Below, piece by piece: positions 46,034 to 53,993 of a stretch of DNA of 64,000 nucleotides. Under the pieces are notes generated by a model. The model made no database searches. It saw only the letters and a program-made list of their open reading frames with translations, and was not told where the DNA came from. The stretch lies in assembly GCF_004322855.1 (NCBI RefSeq), contig NZ_CP036402.1:2542001-2606000 (forward strand). The letters are read 5' to 3'. The translations under genes and the position numbers were made by a program. Origin of the DNA: Egibacter rhizosphaerae (GTDB lineage Bacteria > Actinomycetota > Nitriliruptoria > Euzebyales > Egibacteraceae). Position 1 is the stretch's first letter. Every line of letters starts with the position of its first letter.

Positions 46034-47113
46034 TCAGTCGGGACGGTCGCCTACCTCGCGGACCCATGCGGTCTCCAGGACCCACCCACCAGAGATGACT
46101 TGGCCGCGCTCCAGGTCGAACTCGGAGCGATCTTCTAGCAGGACCTCCTCCTGCCCGACGCGGTCGCCGGTGTGCGGGTCGAAGTGCCACTCCTGGCGGG
46201 TGTGCCAGCCGGAGGCGTCGGACTCGAATCCGAGCGCGACGATGTCGCGGTCGAGTCGGTCGCTCGTCTGGCCCAGCGCGTCGACTCCGTCCACCGCGGC
46301 CAGCGCCTCGGCGGCGGCGCGCCGAAGCTCGGCAGGTGCGACCGGCGAGCCAAGGTACTGATCGAGGATGCCGACCAACCTCGACTGATTGCTTTCATCG
46401 ATCTCGTAATGCTCGGTCAGGTGGTCCCGCAAGGCGTCCGGCTCGGCGGGCAACTCGCGCATCTCCTCGGCTCGCGCGGAGAGATCGGTGCTGTGCTCGG
46501 AAGGCTCGGCCTCGTCCGGGGGGAACCACTCGCGCCAGCGGCGCTCGTCCTCGCTGGAGGGAAACGTCGGTGCTTGGTGCCCCCGAACGGTGTGCCGCTG
46601 CGCCTCGGGGGTGATCCAGTCCTCGGTGTGGCTGGCTACGATGCGGCTCGCGGTGTCGCCGTCGGCCACCGCCTGGTCGAGGCCGATGCCCTCGCCCTGG
46701 ACGTAGCGTACGGGTCGGTCCGGCGGCGGCACGCCGGGCTCGGGTAGTGCGGCGACAAGCTCCTCGGCGCTGTCGTACGCCTGGTCTGAGTAGGCGAGCG
46801 CCTGCGGCGCGAGGCTCGCGGGTGCGCCCGGGCTGCCTTGCTCGCCGAATGGCCACAGGGCGGGTGCCGCCACGGCGACGACGGCGACCGCCGCCACGGT
46901 GGCCGCCGTCGCCATCGGGCGCCGGCGCCACGCCGCAGACGGGCGGGTCGATTCGGCTGTTGGCGGCTCATCGGAGATCGCCCGCTCGAGTTCCTCGCGG
47001 GCTGCAGCCAGGTCCACCCGCTCGGCAACCTCGTCCTCTCCCAAGGGGTTGCGGTTCGCGAGGTGCACGCGAATCGCTTCCGCATCGTCGGTCGCCCGCG
47101 TGATCCGCTTCAT
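46034..47113 (-). CDS. CU044_5270-type membrane protein, probable ECF sigma partner
   Basis: 359 residues. A cytoplasmic N-terminus of about 65 residues (DDAEAIRVHLANRNPLGEDE) is followed by one helix (ATAATVAAVAVVAVAAPALW) and a long acidic extracellular domain with the motif LLEDRSEFDLERGQVISGG. The layout is that of CU044_5270-family proteins, which usually follow an ECF sigma gene and probably act as anti-sigma factor or sensor. The ATG at 47113 has GAGAGG upstream, 7 nt after the sigma stop. Confidence 0.72.
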   Translation of the reverse strand: MKRITRATDDAEAIRVHLANRNPLGEDEVAERVDLAAAREELERAISDEPPTAESTRPSAAWRRRPMATAATVAAVAVVAVAAPALWPFGEQGSPGAPASLAPQALAYSDQAYDSAEELVAALPEPGVPPPDRPVRYVQGEGIGLDQAVADGDTASRIVASHTEDWITPEAQRHTVRGHQAPTFPSSEDERRWREWFPPDEAEPSEHSTDLSARAEEMRELPAEPDALRDHLTEHYEIDESNQSRLVGILDQYLGSPVAPAELRRAAAEALAAVDGVDALGQTSDRLDRDIVALGFESDASGWHTRQEWHFDPHTGDRVGQEEVLLEDRSEFDLERGQVISGGWVLETAWVREVGDRPD

Positions 47114-47119
47114 TGACAC

Positions 47120-47668
47120 TCACCTCTCCGGTGCGCTCTCCCGATTGCGGCCAGACGCGATCCGCGTGGGCTCCCCGTCGCCGTCAGCCAAGGCCCGCTC
47201 GAGACGGCGTCGCGCGCGATGCAAGCGCACCCTGGCTGTCCCGGGCCGGCAGTCCAGTGCCACGGCGAGTTCCTGGAGGGAGAGCCCTTCCCAAGCGACG
47301 AGCATCACGACCTCGCGATCCGAGTCAGGCAGTGCGCTCAGGACCCGGTCAGCCTGCAGCCGGTGCACCACTTCGTCTGCGGGATCGGCGGAACTTTCCC
47401 CCGGCGACTCCCAGGTCGCCCCGTCGCCTAGCGCTTCCCGGTGTCGGCGCCAGTGGTTGGCCAGCACCCTTCGCGCGGTGAGGAACAACCACGCCCGCTC
47501 CATCCCCCCAGGCAGCTCATCGAGCCGTCGCCACGCCACGAGAAAGGCCTCCGACGCAGTGTCCTTCGCGACCTGCTCGCCGGCACGACGCCAGACGTAT
47601 GCCACTACAGCACGATAGTGCTGCTCAAACAGGCGCGTGAATCGCTGCCACGACGCCGGGTCGCCCAC
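47120..47668 (-). CDS. ECF sigma factor
   Basis: 182 residues. Region 2 (FTRLFEQHYRAVVAYVWRRA, ASEAFLVAWRRLDEL) and region 4 (ALPDSDREVVMLVAWEGLSL, ELAVALDCRPGTARVRLHRA) are complete. The GTG at 47668 has AGGAG 7 nt upstream; the ATG at 47707 lacks one. The CU044_5270-type gene follows directly, so the two form a regulatory pair. Target promoters are not identifiable here. Confidence 0.85.
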   Translation of the reverse strand: MGDPASWQRFTRLFEQHYRAVVAYVWRRAGEQVAKDTASEAFLVAWRRLDELPGGMERAWLFLTARRVLANHWRRHREALGDGATWESPGESSADPADEVVHRLQADRVLSALPDSDREVVMLVAWEGLSLQELAVALDCRPGTARVRLHRARRRLERALADGDGEPTRIASGRNRESAPER

Positions 47669-48030
47669 GCCACCGCTCCTCTCCGGTCCAAGGTTCTCAC
47701 CTCGCATATGTAGGACGACCCGGCATTGTTACACGGCCAACTCTTGGATCCGCGTGGGAGTGTCGGACACGTCCATCCCGAACGGCTTGCCGAGATTGTT
47801 CGTGCAGCTTCGCAAGGGTTCCGGGGTGGGGGTGGCGACCCTTCGGTTGAGTTCGTCGTCGGCGTGAGGCGTCGCGGGTGGGTGCGAGAGGGCGCGCCTG
47901 CGTGTTCGCGGGCAGCACGGAGTGGCGGTCGGTGGCCGCTTCGTGCGCGTCGGGTGGGTTGCCGCTGCGCTTCCGGGCGTGGCGGATCCTCCCAGCGACA
48001 CCTCGCCACGGAGTCCTCCAGTGTCAACGG
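47669..48030. other. Intergenic stretch between ECF sigma gene and IS21 end
   Basis: About 360 bp. It contains the sigma-gene promoter region and, towards its right, the outer flank of the IS21 remnant. No coherent protein was found on either strand. Confidence 0.4.
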
Positions 48031-48031
48031 A

Positions 48032-48118
48032 CATCTGGATCTCCCCAGTGGCGGTCGTGAGTTCTCCCCGCTGGCGGACATGGGTTCTCCCCAGTGGCGG
48101 TCACGAGTTCTCCCCACG
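48032..48118. repeat. IS21-type terminal repeats, 23-bp period
   Basis: The word TCTCCCC recurs at 48040, 48063, 48086 and 48109, exactly 23 bp apart. Each is followed by an AGTGGCGGTC-like segment in the first three units. Multiple short repeats just outside istB are typical of IS21-family ends, where transposase binds. Confidence 0.75.
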
Positions 48119-48122
48119 GGGG

Positions 48123-48908
48123 TCAGGTCAGTGGGGTCAGCCCCTTGCCGTCGCGGGCTTGGGCGAAGCGGTAGGAGTCGCCTTCGGTCATGACGATGTG
48201 GGCGTGGTGCATGAACCGGTCGACGGCGGCGGTGGCGATGGTTGCTGGGAGGAGTTCGTCGAACCCGCCGGGGTGGACGTTGGAGCTGATGGCGATGGAG
48301 CGGCGTTCGTAGGCGGCGTCGATGACGCGGAACAGCGCTTCGGCGGCTTCGGTGGGCACTGGGAGCAGGCCGATGTCGTCGATGACGACGAGGTCGGCTT
48401 TGATGGCGCGGTTGATGGCTTTGGTGACGGTGTCGTCGGCGCGGTGGCCGGCGACGAGTCGGCCGAGGCCCTCGATGGTGAACCAGGCGACGGTGCGGCC
48501 AGCGTCGATGGCGGTGTGCCCGAGCGCTTCGAGCAGGTGGCTTTTGCCGGTGCCTGAGGGGCCGACGACGGCGAGGTTCTCGCCGCGGTCGAGCCACTCG
48601 AGGCCGCGCAGCGCCTGTTGGGTGGCGGTGGGGATCGTTGAGGCGTGCTCGTGCCAGGAGTCGAAGGTCTTGCCGGCGGGGAACCCGGCGCGGTGGTGGC
48701 GGTTGCGGATGGTGGCCGCAGCACGGCCTTGGGCTTCCTCGTCGAGTAGGACGCGCACGACTTCGGCGGGGTCCCACCGTTGGGCTTTGGCGGTGGGCAG
48801 CACGTCGGCGGCGGCCTTGCGCAGGTGCGGCAGGCGCAGCTGGCGGGCGAGCGCGTCGACCTCGCCGGCCAGCTGCTCGGAAGTGGAAGTGGAAGTGGGG
48901 GTGCTCAT
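48123..48908 (-). CDS. istB: IS21-family helper ATPase (IstB)
   Basis: 261 residues: Walker A VVGPSGTGKSHLL, Walker B KADLVVIDDIGLLP, EALFRVIDAAYERR and a sensor-like IAISSNVHPGGFDEL. IstB assists the IstA transposase. The ATG at 48908 has AAGGAG upstream and overlaps the istA stop (TGATG). It looks intact, but its partner is truncated. Confidence 0.9.
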   Translation of the reverse strand: MSTPTSTSTSEQLAGEVDALARQLRLPHLRKAAADVLPTAKAQRWDPAEVVRVLLDEEAQGRAAATIRNRHHRAGFPAGKTFDSWHEHASTIPTATQQALRGLEWLDRGENLAVVGPSGTGKSHLLEALGHTAIDAGRTVAWFTIEGLGRLVAGHRADDTVTKAINRAIKADLVVIDDIGLLPVPTEAAEALFRVIDAAYERRSIAISSNVHPGGFDELLPATIATAAVDRFMHHAHIVMTEGDSYRFAQARDGKGLTPLT

Positions 48909-49180
48909 CAGCTGAGCTCCTTCCACTGGGCGGTGCCCGGCTGCAGGCTGCGGCTTTCGCTGATGGGCACCACGACCCGGTCGGGATCAGCGGCGCGCTG
49001 CTGGTGGCGCAGGATCGAGGCGAGGTCGCCCTCGGCGAACCGCCCGGCGGTGGCCGCGGCCGCCAGCGCGGTATCCACCGAGTCGTTGCCGTAGACGGCA
49101 GCGAACTCGACCGCCTGGTCCATCTTCACCTTGATCCGGGCCGTGCCGGCCGCCGCAGCGGCGGTCAGCCAGCCGGCCTG
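48908..49180 (-). pseudogene. istA: IS21 transposase IstA, C-terminal fragment
   Basis: About 90 codons that read RIKVKMDQAVEFAAVYG, TALAAAATAGRFAEGDLASI and LRHQQ, as at the C-terminus of IstA just before IstB. The catalytic DDE region and the N-terminus are missing. Upstream DNA switches at about 49180 into the integrase fragment on the other strand, so a deletion has joined the two. Confidence 0.7.
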
Positions 49181-49181
49181 G

Positions 49182-49312
49182 GCCATCACTCGACGGCCTT
49201 CACACTCGACATCTACTCGCACGTGATCCCCGGCATGCAGCAGCAGGCAGCGGAGCGAATCGCGGACCTCGTGCTGGGCCCCGGCGACGAGCCCCCCGAA
49301 GAGCTTTCGTGA
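49182..49312 (+). pseudogene. int: Tyrosine integrase, C-terminal fragment
   Basis: The 43 codons GLGHHSTAFTLDIYSHVIPG and onward are the end of a tyrosine recombinase, including the catalytic Tyr in DIYSHV. The rest of the gene is replaced by the istA fragment. The gene ends 22 nt before the right attachment repeat, the usual position of an integrase in a tRNA-targeted element. Confidence 0.82.
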
Positions 49313-49334
49313 GCAATTCGTGAGCAAGGAGGGA

Positions 49335-49445
49335 GCGACGATGACACCCACAGCAGCGTCAACCACACTGAAGTGCAGGTCAGAAGGCGATGTGGCTGGT
49401 GGTCAGGGGCGGGGTCGAACCGCCGACCTTCCGCTTTTCAGGCGG
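49335..49445. repeat. Right attachment site: 111-bp direct repeat
   Basis: Matches 40138-40248 at about 92% identity. Bases 49397-49445 are the 3' part of the intact tRNA-Phe gene; 49335-49396 lie beyond the tRNA 3' end, inside the element. Confidence 0.85.
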
Positions 49446-49472
49446 ACGCTCTACCTACTGAGCTACCTGACC
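49397..49472 (-). tRNA. tRNA-Phe (GAA)
   Basis: Full cloverleaf on the minus strand: acceptor GGTCAGG/CCTGACC, D-arm GCTC/GAGC, anticodon stem TCCGC/GCGGA with loop CTGAAAA (anticodon GAA), T-arm GGCGG-TTCGACC-CCGCC, and an encoded CCA. It serves as the integration site of the element to its left and remains intact. Confidence 0.95.
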
Positions 49473-49548
49473 CGGTCACCTGCCGACCCGGCCGGTGACC
49501 GGGTGGCCCGGTGATGCGGCCGGCGCCTTCACGGCGCCGGCCGAAGGG

Positions 49549-49623
49549 CGGACCTGACGGGATTTGAACCCGCGACCTCCTCCTTGACAGGGAGGTGAGC
49601 ACTCCAGACTGCTCCACAGGTCC
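49549..49623 (-). tRNA. tRNA-Asp (GTC)
   Basis: Acceptor GGACCTG/CAGGTCC, anticodon loop CTGTCAA (GTC) on a CCTCC/GGAGG stem, T-arm CGGGTTCAAATCCCG, discriminator G. CCA is not encoded. Confidence 0.93.
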
Positions 49624-49686
49624 CTATGTGATTCGCGCTGCCGCGCTCGCTTCGGAGCGTGACCTGGTCTCGCCGCCGCACGAGCG

Positions 49687-49758
49687 TGGGCCGTGCAGGA
49701 CTCGAACCCGCTCCGCCGGATTAAAAGTCCGGAGCTCTACCCGTTGAGCTAACGGCCC
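49687..49758 (-). tRNA. tRNA-Lys (TTT)
   Basis: Acceptor GGGCCGT/ACGGCCC, D-arm GCTC/GAGC, anticodon stem CCGGA/TCCGG with loop CTTTTAA (TTT), T-arm GCGGG-TTCGAGT-CCTGC, discriminator A. CCA is not encoded. Confidence 0.93.
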
Positions 49759-49818
49759 ACGACGCATGGCTTGCGCCGCAGCAGCAGACGAGAGTGTAGC
49801 GAGCCGGTGCGGGGCTCG

Positions 49819-50244
49819 CTAGCCAGTCGCTTCCCCGGTGCGGCAGGCCTCGCACACGCCGTGGACGACGATGTCGACCTGCTCGGCGACGAAGCCGTGC
49901 TGCTCGCCGAGGTGGCCGCGCAGTCGCTCCACGAGGTCCCCGGTGTGGTGCTCCACCGTCGCGCAGCCGCGGCAGACGAGGTGGAAGTCCTCATCGCTGT
50001 GCGCGATCTCCCAGTGTCCCTTGCCGTCTCCGAGGTTGACCTCCTGGACCAGGTCGAGCTCGCTCAGCAGCGACAGCGTCCGGTAAACGCTCGCGACGTT
50101 GAAGTCGGGGACGGTCTCGGAGACCCGCTCGTGGATCTCCTCGGCCGTCAGGTGCCCCCGGGCGTGACGGAGCACGTCCCAGACGAGTTGCCGCTGGGGC
50201 GTCAGTCGGTACCCGGAATCGCGAAGCCGCTGGCCAACGTCCAT
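49819..50244 (-). CDS. Fur-family metalloregulator
   Basis: 141 residues. A winged helix (RLTPQRQLVWDVLRHARGHL, FNVASVYRTLSLLSELDLV) is followed by the metal-binding HFHLVCRGC-type motif (EDFHLVCRGCATVEHH) and a second Cys pair HGVCEACRTG. Two CxxC structural zinc sites are present. Whether it is Fur, Zur or PerR cannot be settled. The frame is open far upstream, but that stretch is antisense to mshD and not coding. Confidence 0.88.
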   Translation of the reverse strand: MDVGQRLRDSGYRLTPQRQLVWDVLRHARGHLTAEEIHERVSETVPDFNVASVYRTLSLLSELDLVQEVNLGDGKGHWEIAHSDEDFHLVCRGCATVEHHTGDLVERLRGHLGEQHGFVAEQVDIVVHGVCEACRTGEATG

Positions 50245-50283
50245 GTCCGCATGATGCCCGTCGCGGGCTAGCCTGTCGCCTCC

Positions 50284-51261
50284 ATGGCCCGGATCGAGCT
50301 TCACACCAGCCTCGAGCAGCACGTCCTCGACACGATCGTCGAGCTGCTGGAGGAGACGACGCGCCTCGACGGCCACCAGCCCGTCGGGGAGCACAAGTAC
50401 GCCCATCTCGTGGTCGGCGCGACCGGGTGGACCGGGGTGCTGGCCTACGAGGGCGACCGGCTGGTCGGTTATGCCCACACGCGCTGGAACGCGCTCGGCG
50501 ACTACCCGCGGGTCGCGGTCGAGGTCGTCGTGCACCCGCAGTGGCGCGCCGACGGCAGGGTCGCGCAGGCGTTGCTCGCCGAGACCGAGGGGGTGCTCGC
50601 CCGCGCGGGCGGCGGGGTGATGTTCCTGTGGGTGCATCGGGTCAGCGATCCGCGGCGGACCGTCGCTGCCGAGCTCGGCTACGAGGTGCAGCGCGAGCTC
50701 GCGTTCATGAGCCGCCCCTTGACCGAGCGGCCCGAGCCGCGGATCCCCGAGGGGGTCGAGATCCGCCCGCACCGCCCCGGCCACGACGACGCGGAGTTGC
50801 TGCGGGTCAACAACGCCGCGTTCGAGGGGCATCCCGAGAACGGCAACTGGGACCATGCCGAGCTCGAGCGCCGCCGCGCCCTGGCCTGGTTCGACCCGGA
50901 GGATCTCCTGATGGCCTGGGAGGGCGACCAGCTCCTCGGGTTCCATTGGACGAAGTGGCACGGACACGACGCCGACGAGGTGCCTGCGCACGAGCCGGTC
51001 GGGGAGGTCTACGTCCTCGGCGTGGACCCGGCGGTACAGGGCCGCGGCCTCGGCCGGACGCTGCTGGACGTGGGGCTCGCCCACCTGCACGACCGCGGAT
51101 GCCGGATCGCGGTGCTGTACGTCGACCGGCAGGACGAGGTGGCGGTGCGGCTCTACGAGGCTCGCGGATTCACGGTGCGCTACTCCGAGGTCTGCTACCA
51201 GCGGAACGTCCCGCCCGCCATCGATGCCCCCGAGTCGGAGCTGCGCCGCCCCGCTGGCTGA
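50284..51261 (+). CDS. mshD: Mycothiol synthase (MshD-like, two GNAT domains)
   Basis: 325 residues with two acetyltransferase domains. The second is well conserved (NNAAFEGHPENG, WFDPEDLLMAW, FHWTKWHGH, GEVYVLGVDPAVQGRGLGRT, RLYEARGF) as in MshD, which acetylates Cys-GlcN-Ins in the last step of mycothiol synthesis. No ribosome site; TAGCCT lies 8 nt before the ATG, suggesting a leaderless message. Convergent with glnR, an adjacency also known from mycobacteria. Mycothiol marks the organism as actinobacterial. Confidence 0.88.
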   Translation: MARIELHTSLEQHVLDTIVELLEETTRLDGHQPVGEHKYAHLVVGATGWTGVLAYEGDRLVGYAHTRWNALGDYPRVAVEVVVHPQWRADGRVAQALLAETEGVLARAGGGVMFLWVHRVSDPRRTVAAELGYEVQRELAFMSRPLTERPEPRIPEGVEIRPHRPGHDDAELLRVNNAAFEGHPENGNWDHAELERRRALAWFDPEDLLMAWEGDQLLGFHWTKWHGHDADEVPAHEPVGEVYVLGVDPAVQGRGLGRTLLDVGLAHLHDRGCRIAVLYVDRQDEVAVRLYEARGFTVRYSEVCYQRNVPPAIDAPESELRRPAG

Positions 51262-51282
51262 CGCCGCCCGGCGGAACGAGGC

Positions 51283-51353
51283 GGGTCAACGCGCTTCGGG
51301 GAACGGGCCGGGTCAATGCGCTTCGGGGAACGGGCCGGGTCAACGCGATTCGG
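51283..51353. repeat. 27-bp tandem repeat between mshD and glnR
   Basis: Two full units (51283-51309, 51310-51336) differ at one base, and a partial third runs to 51353 into the end of glnR. Each begins GGGTCAACGCGCTTCGGG. The array makes up most of the 78-bp gap between the convergent stops. Confidence 0.85.
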
Positions 51354-52062
51354 ACCCGTCCCCCTGCTGGCCGTGCTCGTCGGGGCGCCCGCCGGCGGCC
51401 GCCCCCTGAGGATCGAGCTTGTATCCGACGCCGCGCACCGTCCCGATCAGCTGCTCGTATTCGGCGCCGAGCTTCGCGCGGAGACGCCGGATGTGCACGT
51501 CGACGGTGCGGGTGCCGCCGAAGTAGTCGTATCCCCACACCTCCTGCAGCAGCTGGCTGCGTGTGTAGACCCGCCCCGGATGATTGGCGAGGAACTTCAG
51601 CAGCTCGAACTCGCGGAAGGTCAGGTCCAGCGGCCGGCCGCGCAGCCGCACGATGTAGGTCTCCTCGTCGATCTGGAGGTCACCGACGTTCGCGGCGCGC
51701 GCCGGGGCCTCCCGCTGGTGCCGGTCGACGGCGAGGCGCATCCGGGTCTCGACTTCCGCGGGTTGAGCGCTCGGCAGCAACCAGTCGTTGAAGCCCCACG
51801 AGGCCTTCAGCGCCGCGAGACCACCGTCGGACACGACCACGAGAACCGGGATCTCGAGGTCGCGAGCAGCCAGCTCGCGGCAGGTCGTGCTCGCCCCGGC
51901 GAGGTCGCGGGTGGCGTCCACGAGGACGAGGTCGACGTCGGTCTGGGCCTCGGCGGCCGCGGCGGCGAGGTCCCCCGTGGCCAGCTCGTGGTCGAGGAAG
52001 TCCAGTGCGGGCAGCATCTGCTTGGCCCGAGCGGTGTCGTCGGACAACACGAGGAGTCGCAC
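51340..52062 (-). CDS. glnR: GlnR-type OmpR-family nitrogen regulator
   Basis: 240 residues. The C-terminal winged helix is strongly GlnR-like: LDLTFREFELLKFLANHPGR, TRSQLLQEVWGYDYFGGTRT, VHIRRLRAKLG, IGTVRGVGYKL. The N-terminal receiver-like domain carries DLVLVDATRDLAGA and VSDGGLAALKASWGFNDWLL, as in GlnR, and lacks a typical acidic pocket. The GTG at 52062 has GAAGGA 7 nt upstream. GlnR controls ammonium assimilation in actinobacteria. Its gene lies tail-to-tail with mshD. Confidence 0.88.
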   Translation of the reverse strand: MRLLVLSDDTARAKQMLPALDFLDHELATGDLAAAAAEAQTDVDLVLVDATRDLAGASTTCRELAARDLEIPVLVVVSDGGLAALKASWGFNDWLLPSAQPAEVETRMRLAVDRHQREAPARAANVGDLQIDEETYIVRLRGRPLDLTFREFELLKFLANHPGRVYTRSQLLQEVWGYDYFGGTRTVDVHIRRLRAKLGAEYEQLIGTVRGVGYKLDPQGAAAGGRPDEHGQQGDGSESR

Positions 52063-52226
52063 GCAACGATCCTTCCCGATGTGTCCCTGGCGCGGACGGT
52101 AGCAGCCCGCCCGTCGACCGGCGGGGCGGCCCACGCACCCCGGGCGAGCCTCGGGCCGGCGCGCGAGACTCGTAGGGGAGGGCCGCCAGGATCCCTCAGC
52201 GACCCATGATGGCAGGAAGGTGTTTC

Positions 52227-52511
52227 GTGGCGGTTACGGTACGGATGTTCGCGGCCCTGCGCGAGGCCGCGGGGGAGACCGAGACCCAGGTGCCCGCCGG
52301 CAGCGTCGCCGAGGTCCTCGCGGAGGTGCGGCGCCGGTACGGGGAGCCGTTCACGAGCCGCCTCGCGCTCGCCTCCGTCCTCGTGGACGGGAACACGGTC
52401 GACCACGACGCCGACACGCCGGTCGAGGACGGGGCGGAGGTCGCGCTCCTGCCGCCGTTCAGCGGGGGCGGGTTTGCACTGTTCGCATCATCGACGGGGT
52501 GGGCATTGTGA
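52227..52511 (+). CDS. MoaD/ThiS-like sulfur-carrier protein with C-terminal tail
   Basis: 94 residues of beta-grasp type (VTVRMFAALREAAGETE, VEDGAEVALLPPFSGGG). The family normally ends at Gly-Gly, which is adenylated and thiocarboxylated. Here residues 80-82 are GGG and 12 more residues follow (FALFASSTGWAL). The tail must be removed, or the protein does not work as a classical carrier. The GTG at 52227 has GGAAGG 6 nt upstream. It precedes the HTH-TusA/DsrE operon by 132 nt. Confidence 0.8.
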   Translation: MAVTVRMFAALREAAGETETQVPAGSVAEVLAEVRRRYGEPFTSRLALASVLVDGNTVDHDADTPVEDGAEVALLPPFSGGGFALFASSTGWAL

Positions 52512-52643
52512 CCGTTTCCGCGCAGCCTCCCCCACTGTGCTGGCCGATACTGGCATGGTCGAGGTAGTGGGAACCTGGCAGACGGTGCAAACCGAGCGTG
52601 CGGCGCGCCGAGGCGGGCGGCCGAGCCCGTGGTGGAGGACTGG

Positions 52644-53645
52644 GTGACGACGACGGCGCCAGCCGACCAGTGGCAGCGGCGCGAGCAGACCGTGTCGGTC
52701 GATCGCGCGTTCGCGAGCCAGACGCGCGCGCAGATCCACGAGCGGCTCCTGGCCGACGGCGAGCCCTGGAGCGTGCGGGAGGTCGCCGACGCGTTCGACC
52801 TGCACCCCAACGTCGCCCGCAGCCATCTGGAGCTGCTGGCCGACGCGGGCCTGTTGTCGGTGGGCCGGCGCAAGCATCCCAGCGGCGGACGACCCGCGAA
52901 GGTCTACCGCGCCGACGACGGCGCCCCGGCCGCGGCGACGACCGGTGTGCTGCCGGGGGCACGCCTGCAGGTGGCGTTGCTGGCCGCGCTCGCGGACGCG
53001 CCCGCGGAGGGGGAGCCCCGCCCCGCCGACGCCCGAGCCCGGGCGATCGCGGTCGCCGAGGGACGACGGCTCGCCGAGGAGTTCCCGGCCGACCTCCCCG
53101 ACCCGCCGTCGCAGGACCTCGAGGCGGCCGTGCGGTCGGGCCTCGGCGCGCTCCGCCCGCACGCGCCCCAGGCCCGTGTCGTGGGTGCCGGGGATGACCA
53201 CGTCGACGTTGCGGGGGTCGCCACCGCATTCCAGCTCGTGCGGGAGCAGCGCCCCGAACTCGCCGATGCCCTCGAGCGTGGCCTGCTCGAGGGCGTCTTC
53301 GCCGGCTCGGAGCTGCCCGTGTCGGTGAGCGACGGTCCCGCACGCGAGGGTGAGCCGGTGCGCCGCCTCCGCCTCGCGCGCGGAGGGTCGGAGGGGCCGC
53401 TCATCGCGCGACGGCTCGACGCGCGCGCCCTCCCAAGGGAGAGCGGCGTGGTGCGCGCGATGCGCGAGATCACGGCCCTCGATCCCGGTGAGGTTCTGGA
53501 GGTCATCGCCGGAGGGCCGGGCTCGCCCGCCGCGTTCGCGCGATGGGCGGACCGGGCGGCGCACCAACTGCTGGCGGTCGAGCGCGCGACCGACGAGCAG
53601 GGGCGACCCGGCATCCGGTTGCTGATCCGCAAGGGCGACCGGTGA
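52644..53645 (+). CDS. HTH regulator fused to a TusA-like domain lacking the catalytic Cys
   Basis: 333 residues. The ArsR/MarR-like winged helix spans about residues 25-90 (WSVREVADAFDLHPNVARSH, LELLADAGLLSVG). The middle is Ala/Glu-rich with a possible small-molecule domain. The C-terminal 75 residues follow the TusA/SirA pattern (LDARALPRESGVVRAMREI, DPGEVLEVIAGG), but the CPxP cysteine is replaced (LPRESG). It may sense sulfur status instead of transferring sulfur. The GTG at 52644 has GGAGGA upstream. Its stop overlaps the next start (GTGA). Confidence 0.7.
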   Translation: MTTTAPADQWQRREQTVSVDRAFASQTRAQIHERLLADGEPWSVREVADAFDLHPNVARSHLELLADAGLLSVGRRKHPSGGRPAKVYRADDGAPAAATTGVLPGARLQVALLAALADAPAEGEPRPADARARAIAVAEGRRLAEEFPADLPDPPSQDLEAAVRSGLGALRPHAPQARVVGAGDDHVDVAGVATAFQLVREQRPELADALERGLLEGVFAGSELPVSVSDGPAREGEPVRRLRLARGGSEGPLIARRLDARALPRESGVVRAMREITALDPGEVLEVIAGGPGSPAAFARWADRAAHQLLAVERATDEQGRPGIRLLIRKGDR

Positions 53646-53971
53646 GCACCGCGGCGCGGAGGTCGCGCCGTCGCGCGCTGCTGGTCTCCCACCATCCCGC
53701 CCGTGAGCTGCGGACCGCCCGCCGGTGGGCCCGCGAGGGCGACGACGTGACCGTGGCGCTGCTCGACGCGGCGGTGGCCTGCGCGCGGCCCGGTCACGTC
53801 GACGGCCCGGCGCTACGGGCGGCCCGTGCCGATGGCGTGCGGGTGCTCGCGCATGACGCGGCGCTCGCGCGTCGCGGTCTGCGCGCCCCGGTCACCGAGG
53901 TCGAGGTATGCGACACCGAGACGCTCGCGGTGCTGGTGGCCGAGGAGGCGGAGGCGGTGGTGTGGCTGTGA
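53642..53971 (+). CDS. DsrE/TusB-like protein 1
   Basis: 109 residues starting at the overlapping GTG. The fold cues are DsrE-like: RRALLVSHHPARELRTARR, WAREGDDVTVALLDAAV, ADGVRVLAHDAALARRGL and a C-terminal AEAVVWL. DsrE-family proteins relay sulfane sulfur or bind cofactors; the catalytic Cys position is not clear here, although one Cys lies near VACARPG. Coupled to the HTH-TusA gene. Confidence 0.55.
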   Translation: MSTAARRSRRRALLVSHHPARELRTARRWAREGDDVTVALLDAAVACARPGHVDGPALRAARADGVRVLAHDAALARRGLRAPVTEVEVCDTETLAVLVAEEAEAVVWL

Positions 53972-53993
53972 TGTTGGCGGCGGTGGTGCTGCT

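Larger units (their letters stand above)
40200..49445. mobile_element. Decayed integrative (conjugative) element at tRNA-Phe, 9.2 kb
   Basis: Bounded by the direct repeats at 40200-40248 and 49397-49445. The cargo fits an actinobacterial integrative and conjugative element: winged-helix protein, replication-relaxation protein, conjugative DNA-transfer ATPase, ECF sigma factor and anti-sigma-like partner. The integrase survives only as its C-terminal 43 codons next to the right att site. Several genes carry frameshifts or truncations, and two kinds of IS have inserted, so autonomous transfer is unlikely. Confidence 0.8.
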
